NCBI GenBank assembly: GCA_029260795.1
Contig: JAJDCO010000133.1
Coordinates: 48,028 to 112,027 of the forward strand
Length of the DNA: 64,000 nucleotides
Source of the DNA: Planctomycetota bacterium
GTDB lineage: Bacteria > Planctomycetota > OFTM77
Direction of reading: 5' to 3'
The notes beneath the pieces were generated by a model that had not been told where the DNA came from, did not search any database, and saw only the letters and a list, made by a program, of their open reading frames with translations. The translations under genes and the position numbers were made by a program. This document shows, piece after piece, positions 42,808 through 52,959 of this stretch (within the stretch, counting starts at the first letter, position 1; each line of letters starts with the position of its first letter).

Positions 42808-43728
42808 CTATCGCGAGGGCTCGAGGTAGTCTGCCTCGCGGGATTGGGACGTGCCGCTCGGCAATCGGCGGACTTCCGACCCTTCGAGGTCGGTTTCGTA
42901 GACCTGGACCTGTCCACCCTCTTGAAGGCTCGAGAAGACGATGTGCCGTCCATTCGCTGAGAATCGCGGGCCCCAGGACGAGATGTTTCGATCCTCGGGC
43001 TCTTGGTTGCCGATGAGGCGGCGCCGCTCGGTGCCGTCCGCTCTCATGAGCGCGATGGACTGCGCACTTCTCGCCGTGGTCAGGGTGAATGCGATCCAGA
43101 GTCCATCCGGTGACCAGCTCCCGAGTGTGCAGTCATCCGAGCCTTGCGTGAGCGGCGCGGACGCGCTGCCAACGGCGTTCATCACACACAGTCGAGCCCT
43201 TGGCTCACGGATCGAAGTGTAGAGAATCTTCTCTCCACTCGGGGACCACCGCGGTGTTCGATTTGCCGCATTTGCCGGACTCAACCGCTGGACTCCCGAT
43301 CCGTCCGCGCTCATGACGAAGAGCGCCACATCGCCATCACGCCCTGACACGAAGACGATCCGCTCGCCGTCGGGTGACCAGGAGGGCTCCGAGTCGAGGC
43401 CAGTCTCGGTGAGCCGGACCGGGAGCGGTTCGCGGGCCAGCAGACTCAGGGTGGCGATGAAAGAGCCGCTCTCCGTTTGCTCTTCGAAGACGATTCGATC
43501 GCCCTCCGGGGAGACCTCCGGGCGCACTTCGTCGTGAGGCTCTGAGGTCAGGGCAGTCGCCCGCCCACTTTCGCGGGAGACTTGGTAGAGGTCCCAAGTC
43601 CCTCCTCGATCCGAAGCCAGTACGACGCTCCCAGGCGGGTCGAGTGGACTCGGTGCGCCTTCTTCGGGAGCCTGTCCACAGGATGGGATCGACAAAAGCA
43701 AGGCCGTCGACAAGATGGAGAGCTTCAT
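42808..43728 (-). CDS. TolB-like (PD40/WD40-type) propeller lipoprotein
   Basis: 306 residues from ATG 43728. The signal sequence (LSILSTALLLSIPSC) ends in a lipobox-like IPSC. Six propeller repeats follow the PD40 pattern: GSVVLASDRGGTWDLYQVS, VRPEVSPEGDRIVFEEQ, SEPSWSPDGERIVFVSGRDGD, RTPRWSPSGEKILYTSIRE, LGSWSPDGLWIAFTLT and GPRFSANGRHIVFSSLQE. It resembles the TolB propeller without TolB's N-terminal domain. A role in envelope protein interaction is likely; the partner is unknown. No clear Shine-Dalgarno is visible. Confidence 0.85.
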   Translation of the reverse strand: MKLSILSTALLLSIPSCGQAPEEGAPSPLDPPGSVVLASDRGGTWDLYQVSRESGRATALTSEPHDEVRPEVSPEGDRIVFEEQTESGSFIATLSLLAREPLPVRLTETGLDSEPSWSPDGERIVFVSGRDGDVALFVMSADGSGVQRLSPANAANRTPRWSPSGEKILYTSIREPRARLCVMNAVGSASAPLTQGSDDCTLGSWSPDGLWIAFTLTTARSAQSIALMRADGTERRRLIGNQEPEDRNISSWGPRFSANGRHIVFSSLQEGGQVQVYETDLEGSEVRRLPSGTSQSREADYLEPSR

Positions 43729-43991
43729 GGCTGGTCGAGGACCTTGATTCGAGTACACACACGGGGAGAGCGCTCCCGGCGCGGTGCAGACGTAGGAACC
43801 GTCGAAGCAACGCTGCCCTCGACGGCGGGAGTGTCCCATTCGGTTGATTCGGAGACAATCGAGCACGAGAGTCGGCGACTTCTTGCGGCGTACTCTCGGA
43901 GGCGGTTGGTCTTTCGAATGAAAAACACGCTCCCGGGAGTCGGTGAGAAGCTACCGCGTTGTCATACTCCAGGGACTCTTTCGAGGTTCCA

Positions 43992-44437
43992 GTGATCGTC
44001 GCGCGCCTCGTGACCCGCGTCCTGGCCGCTCAATCGATTGACTCGTCTGAGTGGGTGAAGACGCCTGCGGGACCTCGCGTCGAGCTCTCACTGGGCGCGC
44101 TGGAAGGGCGTTGGGCCGACCGGCAGCGCAACGTTGTCGTCTACCGTGGAGCTGCCTACGCCCAGCCGCCCGGTCGGACCGCTGCGTTGGCACCCGCCGG
44201 TGGCGAGGCGTGCTCGCTGCGCGGAGGCTGTCCCCGGTCATTCAGGGAGCGGGGATGCAGTTCGCAAAGGCGGGCAACGCTAACGGGGCAGGGTTGCCGA
44301 TATGCCCACCCGATCGAGCCGAGTCGGACGCTCACTGGGAGCTGGGGGACACGATCGGTGTGCATCTCCATCTGCGCCGAGAAGCCTGCGACCTCAACGA
44401 GCGACTGCTGCGGGAGCGACTCGGCCTGAAGAAATGA
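43992..44437 (+). pseudogene. Carboxylesterase type B, centre deleted and frameshifted
   Basis: The N-terminal end reads LGALEGRWADRQRNVVVYRG and AYAQPP, the classical start of type-B carboxylesterases. A +1 shift then continues VGPLRWHPPVARRAR. By about 44250 a third frame gives the C-terminal end QFAKAGNANGAGLP, LELGDT-like WELGDTIGVHLHLR and REACDLNERLLRERL. Catalytic Ser, Glu and His regions are all missing, around 400 residues. No function remains. Confidence 0.75.
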
Positions 44438-44488
44438 AGGGAGCGTCGCCCAGGTTCTCCCGTGCGGTGTGCCCCTCCCGCAGCTCGC

Positions 44489-45123
44489 TCACAGCGTGGT
44501 GATCGTGATCGGCGGCGTGATGGCGTGCACCTTGCCGGTCGCCGGGTCCCAGAGGAAGGCGGCACTCGTGACGGTGATTCCGATCGGGACACTCGGGAAC
44601 GGGATGGCCGGCGTCGCGCCGGCCCCTTGGGCATTGATCACGGTTTGCAGCAAGGAACCGAAGCGGAGACCGATCGTCGTGCAGCCATCCGCCATGATAG
44701 GGAGGATCAACCCACCCGGAAGACGAGTGCCCGGATCGCTGCCGCTGCAGCTCACGACGACCTGCGCCGTGAATCCCGTCGTGTCCGAGTGCGCACCCGC
44801 GATCGTGTAGTACGTCTTGGCATCCTTGAGTGGCAGGCCTTCGAACTCGAGCACGGGTCCGAGCCGCAGTCGTGTCGCGAATGTGTCGTAGGCGTCGAAT
44901 TCGCTCCCGGGCTCGTGCGTGCGATCGTAAGCGCCCGGCGTGGTTGGGAAGTCGGACGAGTCTGTGAACCCGATCACGGTCGCCTCGAATAACGGACGGC
45001 ACTCTCCAGCTGGCCGCAGTTCTCCACGAAACCGATCGCGGATCTCTCCTGGGGAATCGATGGCACGGTGACGGTCGCGAGGGAGAGAAGTCCGGTCGCG
45101 ATCGTCGAGCCGAAAAAGGTCAT
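44489..45123 (-). pseudogene. SBBP (seven-bladed repeat) secreted protein, centre deleted, out of frame
   Basis: ATG 45123, preceded by GGAGGCC, starts a signal peptide (STIATGLLSLATVTVPS) and the family opening SAIGFVENCGQLESAVRYS, then stops at 44974. In another frame near 44990 begins a final SBBP repeat (DSSDFPTTPGAYDRT, YDTFATRLRL) and a C-terminal beta domain (LKDAKTYYTIAG, VPIGITVTSAAFLWDPATGK) to the stop at 44489. Intact relatives have many repeats in between. The start signals are intact, so this looks like a recent internal deletion. Confidence 0.75.
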
Positions 45124-45717
45124 CTCGAGGCCTCCGGGGGGGACCGCCGGGCGGGAAGAACAGATGTGGCTGGGTCACCCCTCTCGGAGGTCCGGACCGA
45201 GCCCCTGCGCCGGGAGCGGGTCGCCGGGAGGCCAGGCCTTCATCGTGCTCGTGAAGGTCCTGCTGCCCGAGCTTGTCTCGATTGCAAAGCGCGCACCGCG
45301 GCCGCAGCCACCGACGCTCTCGATCCCGAAGCCGACCACGCGTCGTCCAAGCTCCCGCCTGGGAGGCGCTTGAGGCTTGTGACCTCGAGACGAGAGGGAC
45401 CGGGTGGCGTGCTGCCGTGTCGCATGGACGTGATCGTCGATCACAGGACTGCGAATCCCGAGCACGCAAGAGGCTATTGAGGAGGTCGAGGAGGTCAGAC
45501 GCTTGTCTCGTGGCTCGGCCTGGCATAGCCTGAGTGCGACCCGGCCAGGCCACTCACTCGATCGAGTGTGGGCTCTTCACTTCACGTTCGATCGGAGCGC
45601 CTCGCCGAAGCCCCTGGATCACGAGACGCGTCGGGTCGCCCCGCTCCTCGCACGCGTCTCGTTCCGGGTTCAGGCTCGCCGAGCTCCCCGAGCGTGATTC
45701 ACGCGAAGGAGCGTTCA
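45124..45717. other. Intergenic region between divergent SBBP remnant and secreted-protein gene
   Basis: About 590 bp. Several open frames exist on both strands, but none has a start signal or a recognisable product. It could hold further decayed sequence and must hold the promoters of the two divergent genes. I see no repeat or RNA structure in it. Confidence 0.45.
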
Positions 45718-46515
45718 ATGAGAGATGTTCTCGCCTCACCGAGAAGCTGCGTCCGAATGTGGGTGGCGTTGGCTTGCCTGGCCGGTGCCTCGGCCGCCGC
45801 CCCGGTGCCGACTCGCCAAGTGACCTATCAGCTGAACGATGTCTGGCTGCTTCCCGACGTCAGCCACCCCGGGCAATCGGCTCGGCAGATGACCGGCTCT
45901 TTTCGATGGACCTACCAGGACGGAGACTTCGAGAACGGGTCCGGACAGATGATCGATCTGAACCTTCCTTGGTTCAATCCGGCCCTCGAGGATCTGAACT
46001 TCACGATCGAGACCGGCTCGATCGAGATCACGCTCAAGGGCAGCTACCACGATCGAGGCGTCGACGTGTCGCTCCACTTCTTGGAGCCCCTCTCGCCCAA
46101 TCAACCGTCGACGGTCGATCCGACCCGGAGCACGTTCGACCTCGAGTACGGCGTGAGTCACAAGGGCCACGCCATCAGTGGCACCGCCGACCCCGATCTG
46201 TCCTTTGCGCTTCTTCTCGAAGGCACGTGCCCGACCGATGTCCGGTTCACTCTGAGCCACGCCACGCCGAACGGAAAGGTGGCGCTGCTGTACGCGTTCT
46301 CCGAAGGCGCGTTCGTGCTTCCCACCGGGCTGCCGTGCTCGGGCACCGTGCTCGGCCTGGACAACACGTTGGCTCTCGGCTTCATGCTCACGGCCAACGC
46401 GAATGGCGGGGCGACTCTGAACATCTCGGTGCCGGGGCCCGCCTGTGGGTTGATCTCCTTGCAGGCGCTGGACCTGTCGAGCTGCGATACCACCAACGTC
46501 GTCTTGCTCCAGTAG
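45718..46515 (+). CDS. Secreted protein of unknown function
   Basis: 265 residues from ATG 45718 after GAAGGAG; signal peptide (MWVALACLAGASAAAP). The body is beta-rich: VTYQLNDVWLLPDVSHPG, MTGSFRWTYQDGDFENGSGQ, LEDLNFTIETGSIEITLKGS, STFDLEYGV. The first part resembles secreted planctomycetal domains of the choice-of-anchor kind. The C-terminal part (CSGTVLGLDNTLALGFML, PACGLISLQALDLSSCD, TNVVLLQ) resembles the small Cys-containing tails of other exported proteins in this phylum. A strong hairpin follows. Confidence 0.82.
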   Translation: MRDVLASPRSCVRMWVALACLAGASAAAPVPTRQVTYQLNDVWLLPDVSHPGQSARQMTGSFRWTYQDGDFENGSGQMIDLNLPWFNPALEDLNFTIETGSIEITLKGSYHDRGVDVSLHFLEPLSPNQPSTVDPTRSTFDLEYGVSHKGHAISGTADPDLSFALLLEGTCPTDVRFTLSHATPNGKVALLYAFSEGAFVLPTGLPCSGTVLGLDNTLALGFMLTANANGGATLNISVPGPACGLISLQALDLSSCDTTNVVLLQ

Positions 46516-46620
46516 CCGACGATCGCTTCGAGGACCTCGAGCTCAACGAACCGAGGACGGGGTGGCTCCTCCCGGGGATCGCCGGCTTTGCGCCCGCATT
46601 TTTCCGATCCACCCTCGCGG

Positions 46621-46657
46621 CCACCCCCCGGGCTCCCACGCGAAGCCCGGGGGGTGG
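46621..46657. terminator. Strong hairpin between convergent genes
   Basis: CCACCCCCCGGGCT and AGCCCGGGGGGTGG form a perfect 14-bp stem with a nine-base loop. On the plus strand a T-rich run (TCTTTCCCTT) follows, so it should terminate the 45718-46515 gene. On the minus strand it lies just beyond the giant gene's stop but has no U tract, so it may act there only as a 3' stabiliser. Confidence 0.75.
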
Positions 46658-46665
46658 TCTTTCCC

Positions 46666-49600
46666 TTACTGCGCGGGCGGAGCCGCCTCTCGCACCGTGG
46701 CTCCGTTCGTCTCGCTCAGGATCAGGATCGCGAAGCGCTCGACGCGGTCGAGATCGTCGGTGCTCAACGAGGCATAGTCGAAGCGTCCGCGGCGATCGGT
46801 GTAGCCGTCCTTGAAGAACTTGATCTCCCCGTTCCCCATGCGGGCGTAGACCTTCACGTAGACCGTGCTCAATGCCCGGCCGGCCTCGGCATCGAGCACG
46901 CGGAGCTGCCCGTAGCCTTCACTCATCTCGATCTTGAGTGAGTTGGAGAAGTACGCGCGAGAGCGGGTCTGACCGCCACCGGTGATCTCCACCAGCACGT
47001 TGCTGTTGTGCAGGCTTGCTGGGAGCGCGAGATCACGATGATCTTGATCGTCAGCGAGGGTCAGTCGATCGGCTCGATTGGGGCGAATGTACGAGAACTG
47101 ACCCGAGAACTGCTGCACGAACGGGTTTCGACTGAACAGCAGCTCGATGTCCATCAGATAGTAGGCGACTTGCAGCTGGTCGATGTTGCGATGATCGATC
47201 GCGATGGTCTTGGCTTCGACCGTGAAGTCGAAAGTCGGCGCGGTATCGGCCCGCTTCGTTTGGGTCTCGACGCGATCGTCGCGATCCGTGACGAGCGTGG
47301 CGGCGCCATCGATCTCGGCCAGCTGGGCTCCGATCTGAGCGAACGCATCGCGCCAGTGATCGACGGGATACTCCTGGTACTTCGTGACCCGGTCGCGCGC
47401 GCGGTCCAAGTCGGGCGTGAAGAAGTCGAGATACGCCACGAAGTAGTCGTACTGCAAGCTCGTCTCGAGACGGTCGGGATCGACTCGCTCGAATTGATCG
47501 AGAGCCTCCGCGATCCGGTCCTGGAGGAGAAGGTAGTAGACGACGGCCATGCGGTCGGCGTCGTCCAGCTCGGCTCGACAGCTCAGGATCCGAAGCAGGC
47601 GATGATACTGCCCGTAGAAGCGGTCGTTGACGATCTCGCGTCGGCGACCGAGCTGATGGGCGCGAGCGTTGATGAGCGGTCGATAGTCGAGATGCTGGTA
47701 GGTCTTGCGCTCGACGGGATCGATGCTCAGCAGCGGGGATGCGAGGGCCGCGCCGCACTGGACGACGAAGTTGTCCGCATGACGGAGCACTTCCTGGATC
47801 GCGGGGATCTCGTGATGCGAGAGTCCGTACGACCAGAGCGTCTGGTCATAGACGTGGCGCTCGTTCAGCAACGCGATCGTCTTCTGGAAGAAGCCGGAGT
47901 CCTTCATCCGAAAGGCGATGCGCGTCAGGTCGATCTGGTAGAGGTTGGTGCGGTCGAGGAAGGCCAAGACCTCCTCGGAGGTTCCGTTCTGCGAGAGATA
48001 GTTCCAAGACTCGCGGTCGAAGTTCTGGAGCTCGTCGACCACGTTGAACGTGAATGGCTCGGCAGCGGCGAGCAGGCTCCCATCGTCCGAGACGTGCACG
48101 GGATAGTGTGAGTAGCTCCCCGCGTTGGGGAAGTAGAAGAAGAGGTCGATGGTCTCCGTGCGATAAGGCTGCAAGGCCAGGTCGACACTGCGGGTGGCGA
48201 AGCCGCCGAGCACCGGCAACGAGCCACGCGGAGTCTGCAGCAGCACCTGCAGCGTGCGGGGTGACGAGGTGAGGTTCGTGACGACGACCTGGCAGCCGTA
48301 CACCACCCCGGCGAGGAACTCTTCGGTGACGTAGTTGTCGCGCTTTTCAGAGCCGACCTGCCGATACCGTTCGCCCTGGCGGTAGAAGTTCTGGCTCACG
48401 AGAATCGAACCGTCTGTCGCATCGCTTGTGACCGGCTCGATCTCTTGATGGAACAGAATGAGCGGGGTGGCGGCGGTCAAGCTGAGCGTGCGCTCATCGA
48501 CGGAGCTCTCATGCTGGCCCGCCTCGAACGGCAGGTCGAGCACCGCCAGGGCCAGAATCATCTCGGAGAAGTTCTCGCTGGCCGCGATGAAGTGCTCGGA
48601 GAAGAAAGGCGTCGAGCCATCATGTGCGGCAAGGTCGCGCCAGAAGGCGTTCGCTCGAATCCGGCCGGGCGTCGTCTCCTCCATCGGGAGGTGGTAGTAG
48701 TTGTTCTCGGCCCATTCGCGAGTCTTCTCGGCCGGGAGGTAGAGCTGCTGCTGCTCCTGACGAGCCAAGCCCTCGCGATCGAAGAAGCCGTCGGCGTCGG
48801 CATCAGGCTCTTCCATGACCTCCTCGAGCTCGGCGAGCGCCTCGTTGACGGCGTCCCGAGTTTGGGCCTTGCCGGTGGAAGGCCGTGCCGCCGCCCCCGG
48901 TGTGGTGGGACCCGTCGGTCCGTCGGTCGGGGCTGGCTTCGCACGCTTCGAGGCGACCTCCTTCTCATCCTCCAGCAGCTTTCGACGATCCTCGATGTTG
49001 GCCTTGTTCTTCGCTCGCTCGAGGCCGAAGTCGTCGCTGTCCTCGAGAGCATTCCGGAAGAGCGCCGTCTGGAACAGCTGCTCCCGGCGTCCGATGTCCG
49101 GGGGAATCAGTTCAGTGAGATCCGACATCTCCCGCGCCGTGGCACTCGAGCGGCCGGGAATGCGTTGCGACAGCAGGATGCGCTCGAGCGCGTTGAGCTG
49201 GGAGTAATGCCATGGGCGCACGTACCCCGTCAGGTCGGCACCGACGAGCCACGCATCGAGGAAGGTCTTGTCCTTCTTGTTCCCGAGATATGGGCGAATG
49301 ACCTGCACGAAGAACTCGGGGTCCTTCTGGAAGAGGAAGAAGCTGAGCTCGTGGCAGGCATGCTCGGAGTACTTCGCGCGCTTCTCCTCCTCGGAGAGAT
49401 TCGGCCAGTCCAGGAGGAAGGCGAACTCGGAGAGAGTCTGGTTCTGCGTCAGTGCCTGGTAGTAGCCAAAGACGCTCGCCAAGCTGTCATAGGCTTCGAT
49501 CGTGGACGTCGAGACGTCGCGCAGGACGAGCTGCTCTTGCTCCCGCAGCACCGTGATCTTCTTCTGCTGGCTGAAGTGCTGGGTCGGATCGAGGCTCGAA

Positions 49601-52600
49601 GGCAGACGTCTGTCCCGCCGACTCATCGGGGTCTCGTCCAGCGTCACGCGCCGGTAGGCAGTCCCCAGCGGCTCGATCGCGAGAAGGTGGATCTCGGAAT
49701 GAGCACCCAAGCCGGCGCGCGGGATCCGGACGATCCCGTCGGCGTCCGGGCGGAGGTTCAGGGCCACCGCGGCAGCCTCGCCGAGGAAGTCCAGGTTGGA
49801 TGAGTCGTCAGGTCTCGTGCCGCCCGGCCCGGCTGACTTTCGAGCCCGGCCGCCGAATCGCCCGGAGGCGCCGCCGCGGCCCCCGAAGGCTTCACCACCC
49901 TCGGCCTGCTGGTCTCCGGTGTCCGTCGTGCGCACGGGCCAAGGGTTCAGCAGCAGGCTCGGTCGTTCCAGCATGTTGCCCGGATACTTCTGCGCGTACT
50001 TGCGATCGATGATGTAGCGATACTCGTCACCGATCTGACGGCCCTCGAGGTAGGTCGAATCGGACCGGACGCGTCGGATCTGATCCGGCTCGACGTCTCC
50101 GATCGCCAGGTTGCCGTACGGCCGATAGGCCGGATGGAATCGATCGGCGAAGACGTGCACGCGCGAGAATCGAGTGGCGTTGCGCAAGTGGACCACCAGC
50201 GCGTCCGCCTCGGTCACGACCTCGGCGATCTGCAGGGGGCGTCGTCCTCTCAGCTCGAGCTGACGGTGGCTCCCAAGAACGTGACCTTGCCGTTCGTCGC
50301 CGGCCGCGATCCGGAGCCGCGTCCGATGGCCGACGTCTTTCACCAGCAGGTCGTAGTCGCCGGGAGGCAAGTCACGCAGCTCGATCATCCCGTCGGCGAT
50401 CGCGAGGGAGTCGAAGCGGTCCGTGACGAAGGTGTCGCCTCGAACCTCGAGCAGCGAGAGCTCGCGGCGGGTGGGCTGAGTCGAACCGAAGTAGGGAATC
50501 TCGATCGTCTCGGACGTGGACGCGTGGATCGAGTCACGGCGTGTGTGCTCGTCTGTGAGGAGCTCCCAAGTGTGAGTCGACCCGGAGCGAGTGTCGGCGC
50601 GAACCCAGGTGATGTCATCGAGGCGACCCAGGTTCACGTGCCCTTGCACGTCGGTTTGGAGGACGAGATCGAACGTCTCGGTGAAGTCCTCATGCTTGAT
50701 CGAGAGATGCAGGGGGCGATGCGGCCACGGCTCACCGTTCTTGCCCAGCAGCTCGACGACCGTGCCCGCCTCGCTCGTCGCCAGGAACAGGCCCTCGACC
50801 TTGTCGGTACGGTCGATACCGTTCAGGGCGAAGTGGCGCTCGACCTGGAGGTCGACGTCCTGGTTGCGGCTGATGACGCGCACCTGGGCGCGCAGGGCGA
50901 AGGTCAGGCTGGCGAGGCGAGGCGGGACCGGCAGCTCATGGACGGACTCGCGATCTTCGTAGAGAGGAAAGTCGGAGATCTCCTTGGTGGCCACCACTCC
51001 CTCGAGGTTGATGGAGGTGATGAGGAGCCGCACGTCCTCGAGCAAGCTCAAGCTGACCGGAAGGCCCGCGAGCGACAGGGTCGGTCGGATCACGACGCGC
51101 GCCTTCTCGCCTTCGATCAGCGACTCACGGTCGACGTGAATGCCGGCCTCGAGGGCGTACTCCTCGGCCTCGTGGGCGAAGGTGTCGAGGATCGAGAACT
51201 CGCCTTGTGAGACGACGACGCGTTGGGCGCGGGTCGGTCGCGTCGAGAACGGCACACGCAGGATTCCGTCCGAGTCGGGCCCGTACTCCCGGCCGGCGAT
51301 CCAAAGACGAGCGTTCGGCACTCGCCGGTTCTGCTCATCGAAGACGGTGAAGCGATGTCCCGCCGGGCCGACCTCGCTGACGAACTTCAGGTCGCCCTTT
51401 CGAATCAGTGCACGACTGCTCTGGCCGTTGCCGATGAAGTCGATGACGTAGACGCCCGCCGCGTCGAGTGAGGGGAACTCGAAGTGACGCGGAAAGCGCC
51501 GCAGCGGCAGATCGTCGTAGTCGAAGGTGAGCTCCTGGTTGGGCACCAGACCATCGAGGTTGATGTCGGTGTCGACAGGGCGTTGCTGCGTGCGGTAGTA
51601 GTTCTGCGTGTTGATCTCGAAGATCTTGACGATCAGCGTCGAGACGTTCTTGATCTGCAGGTCGAGGCTCACCGGCTCCTCCGCCGTGAACCGCACGCGA
51701 TTGGTGGGCTCGAAGCGCAGATCGACGCGCTCCTTCAGCGCTTGGAAGCGCTGGGGCGGCAGCAGCGCCGCCCAGCGCTCGGCGTCGCCTTGCCCGCTCA
51801 GGATCTTCGTTTCGGCAAAGAGCTGCTTCAGGTAGGCGTCGTCGATGAACGGCTCGAAGGCGCTCGTCGAGTCCTCGGTCAGAAAGAAGTGCTCGAAGAA
51901 GCTGCGCACGAGCGCTTCGTCTTGACCGACGCGTCCGAGCTGCGTCGTTCCCTGGAAGTCTGCGCCGAGATCGGCCACACGGCGGCGATCCGACTCGCCC
52001 TTCAAGAACTCGGAGTCGATGTACCTCACGAGGCGCGGCAAGGCGAGGTAGGTCAAGAAGCGGTCGCGATCGATGCGACCCTGCGCCCAGTCGAGCTCCA
52101 AGAGACGGTAGAGGATGTGAACCTTGAGGGAGTTGAAGAGGGGAGTGAGGCGCTGCACGAAGTTCCACATCCGCTCGAGGGTGGCGCGTCGAACTGCGCG
52201 ATCTTGGGTCCAGTCGACGTCGTTGCCCGGTCGCAGCTTGGAGAGCATGACGTTGACGAAGTTGGAATGCTCGATGAGGTTCGGCATCAGCGTGAGGCAC
52301 TCGTCGAGCTGAGAGCGGAGGAGCTGGCTGTGAATCGCGAGCGAGCCGAAGCCTCTGCTGGAGCGCTCACGGAGATCCTCGACGATCAGCCGGGCCAGGC
52401 CGGCATGATCGGGGCGCTCGAGCCGCTCGAGCAGATGGCGCCGCTGAACGGCGTCCAACCGCGCCGAGACCAGGCCGTCGAGCGCGCGGGTCTCGAAGCC
52501 CTGGAGGTTCTTGTGGCGGGCCAGGGCTCGCTGGCGCAGCGCTTGGCGATCGAGGAGGCGGGGATCGAGACGGGTCGGGAGATCCGTCTTCTCGCCTTCG

Positions 52601-52959
52601 ACCTCTCGCCGGTGATCGAAGCGGAGGCCGAGCTCGCGGCGCAGGTAGTCGAGGGTCTTGGCGGGGCCGGTCGGGTAGGTGAGGAGTGCCTGCCGATGCC
52701 GAATCTCTCGAAGCCGCTGGCTGTTGCCCTTTCGCTTCACCCAAGCCGTCACGAGCGGATCGACCTGGTCGAGCTGCCCCGTGTTCTGCAGGTGGAGGCA
52801 GTGATAGTAGTAGTAGTCTTCAGTACCCGGGATGAGCTGAAGCAGGGCCGCGTCGCGGTTGGCGGCCAGTGCGAAGTCCTCGATCGAGTCGATGTCGTCG
52901 GCATGAACGATCGCCGTCGATGCCAGCCAAACGACGCAGATTCCGAGTACGCGATTCAT
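46666..52959 (-). CDS. Giant secreted macroglobulin-like protein, complete (2097 residues)
   Basis: ATG 52959 after AAGGTGG; signal peptide (VLGICVVWLASTAIVHA). Rough layout: residues 20-430 helical (ALLTYPTG, RRHLLERLERPDHAGL); 430-900 beta-rich, MG-like modules (VSLDLQIKNVSTLIVKIFEI, VYVIDFIGNGQSSRALIRKG, ARVVIRPTLSLAGLPVSLSL); a Gly/Arg-rich linker around 1020-1055; a mixed region (FGYYQALTQNQTLSEFAFLL, YSEHACHELSFFLFQKDPEF); a Pro/Thr-rich linker near 1340-1370; then a further beta region (GCQVVVTNLTSSPRTLQVLL) and a long C-terminal part. No thioester motif (CxEQ) is present, so covalent trapping like true alpha-2-macroglobulins is not expected. It is paralogous to the gene at 1-3145. It probably acts as an envelope or cell-surface protein; its function is unknown. 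Confidence 0.88.
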   Translation of the reverse strand: MNRVLGICVVWLASTAIVHADDIDSIEDFALAANRDAALLQLIPGTEDYYYYHCLHLQNTGQLDQVDPLVTAWVKRKGNSQRLREIRHRQALLTYPTGPAKTLDYLRRELGLRFDHRREVEGEKTDLPTRLDPRLLDRQALRQRALARHKNLQGFETRALDGLVSARLDAVQRRHLLERLERPDHAGLARLIVEDLRERSSRGFGSLAIHSQLLRSQLDECLTLMPNLIEHSNFVNVMLSKLRPGNDVDWTQDRAVRRATLERMWNFVQRLTPLFNSLKVHILYRLLELDWAQGRIDRDRFLTYLALPRLVRYIDSEFLKGESDRRRVADLGADFQGTTQLGRVGQDEALVRSFFEHFFLTEDSTSAFEPFIDDAYLKQLFAETKILSGQGDAERWAALLPPQRFQALKERVDLRFEPTNRVRFTAEEPVSLDLQIKNVSTLIVKIFEINTQNYYRTQQRPVDTDINLDGLVPNQELTFDYDDLPLRRFPRHFEFPSLDAAGVYVIDFIGNGQSSRALIRKGDLKFVSEVGPAGHRFTVFDEQNRRVPNARLWIAGREYGPDSDGILRVPFSTRPTRAQRVVVSQGEFSILDTFAHEAEEYALEAGIHVDRESLIEGEKARVVIRPTLSLAGLPVSLSLLEDVRLLITSINLEGVVATKEISDFPLYEDRESVHELPVPPRLASLTFALRAQVRVISRNQDVDLQVERHFALNGIDRTDKVEGLFLATSEAGTVVELLGKNGEPWPHRPLHLSIKHEDFTETFDLVLQTDVQGHVNLGRLDDITWVRADTRSGSTHTWELLTDEHTRRDSIHASTSETIEIPYFGSTQPTRRELSLLEVRGDTFVTDRFDSLAIADGMIELRDLPPGDYDLLVKDVGHRTRLRIAAGDERQGHVLGSHRQLELRGRRPLQIAEVVTEADALVVHLRNATRFSRVHVFADRFHPAYRPYGNLAIGDVEPDQIRRVRSDSTYLEGRQIGDEYRYIIDRKYAQKYPGNMLERPSLLLNPWPVRTTDTGDQQAEGGEAFGGRGGASGRFGGRARKSAGPGGTRPDDSSNLDFLGEAAAVALNLRPDADGIVRIPRAGLGAHSEIHLLAIEPLGTAYRRVTLDETPMSRRDRRLPSSLDPTQHFSQQKKITVLREQEQLVLRDVSTSTIEAYDSLASVFGYYQALTQNQTLSEFAFLLDWPNLSEEEKRAKYSEHACHELSFFLFQKDPEFFVQVIRPYLGNKKDKTFLDAWLVGADLTGYVRPWHYSQLNALERILLSQRIPGRSSATAREMSDLTELIPPDIGRREQLFQTALFRNALEDSDDFGLERAKNKANIEDRRKLLEDEKEVASKRAKPAPTDGPTGPTTPGAAARPSTGKAQTRDAVNEALAELEEVMEEPDADADGFFDREGLARQEQQQLYLPAEKTREWAENNYYHLPMEETTPGRIRANAFWRDLAAHDGSTPFFSEHFIAASENFSEMILALAVLDLPFEAGQHESSVDERTLSLTAATPLILFHQEIEPVTSDATDGSILVSQNFYRQGERYRQVGSEKRDNYVTEEFLAGVVYGCQVVVTNLTSSPRTLQVLLQTPRGSLPVLGGFATRSVDLALQPYRTETIDLFFYFPNAGSYSHYPVHVSDDGSLLAAAEPFTFNVVDELQNFDRESWNYLSQNGTSEEVLAFLDRTNLYQIDLTRIAFRMKDSGFFQKTIALLNERHVYDQTLWSYGLSHHEIPAIQEVLRHADNFVVQCGAALASPLLSIDPVERKTYQHLDYRPLINARAHQLGRRREIVNDRFYGQYHRLLRILSCRAELDDADRMAVVYYLLLQDRIAEALDQFERVDPDRLETSLQYDYFVAYLDFFTPDLDRARDRVTKYQEYPVDHWRDAFAQIGAQLAEIDGAATLVTDRDDRVETQTKRADTAPTFDFTVEAKTIAIDHRNIDQLQVAYYLMDIELLFSRNPFVQQFSGQFSYIRPNRADRLTLADDQDHRDLALPASLHNSNVLVEITGGGQTRSRAYFSNSLKIEMSEGYGQLRVLDAEAGRALSTVYVKVYARMGNGEIKFFKDGYTDRRGRFDYASLSTDDLDRVERFAILILSETNGATVREAAPPAQ

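Noticed and set aside
45175..45465. Minus-strand frame with some gene-like composition
   Set aside because: No start signal, no recognised product and no homology I can name; left as intergenic.
46666..52959. Possible true alpha-2-macroglobulin with bait and thioester
   Set aside because: I looked for CxEQ in the translation and found none; the resemblance is limited to MG-like beta modules.
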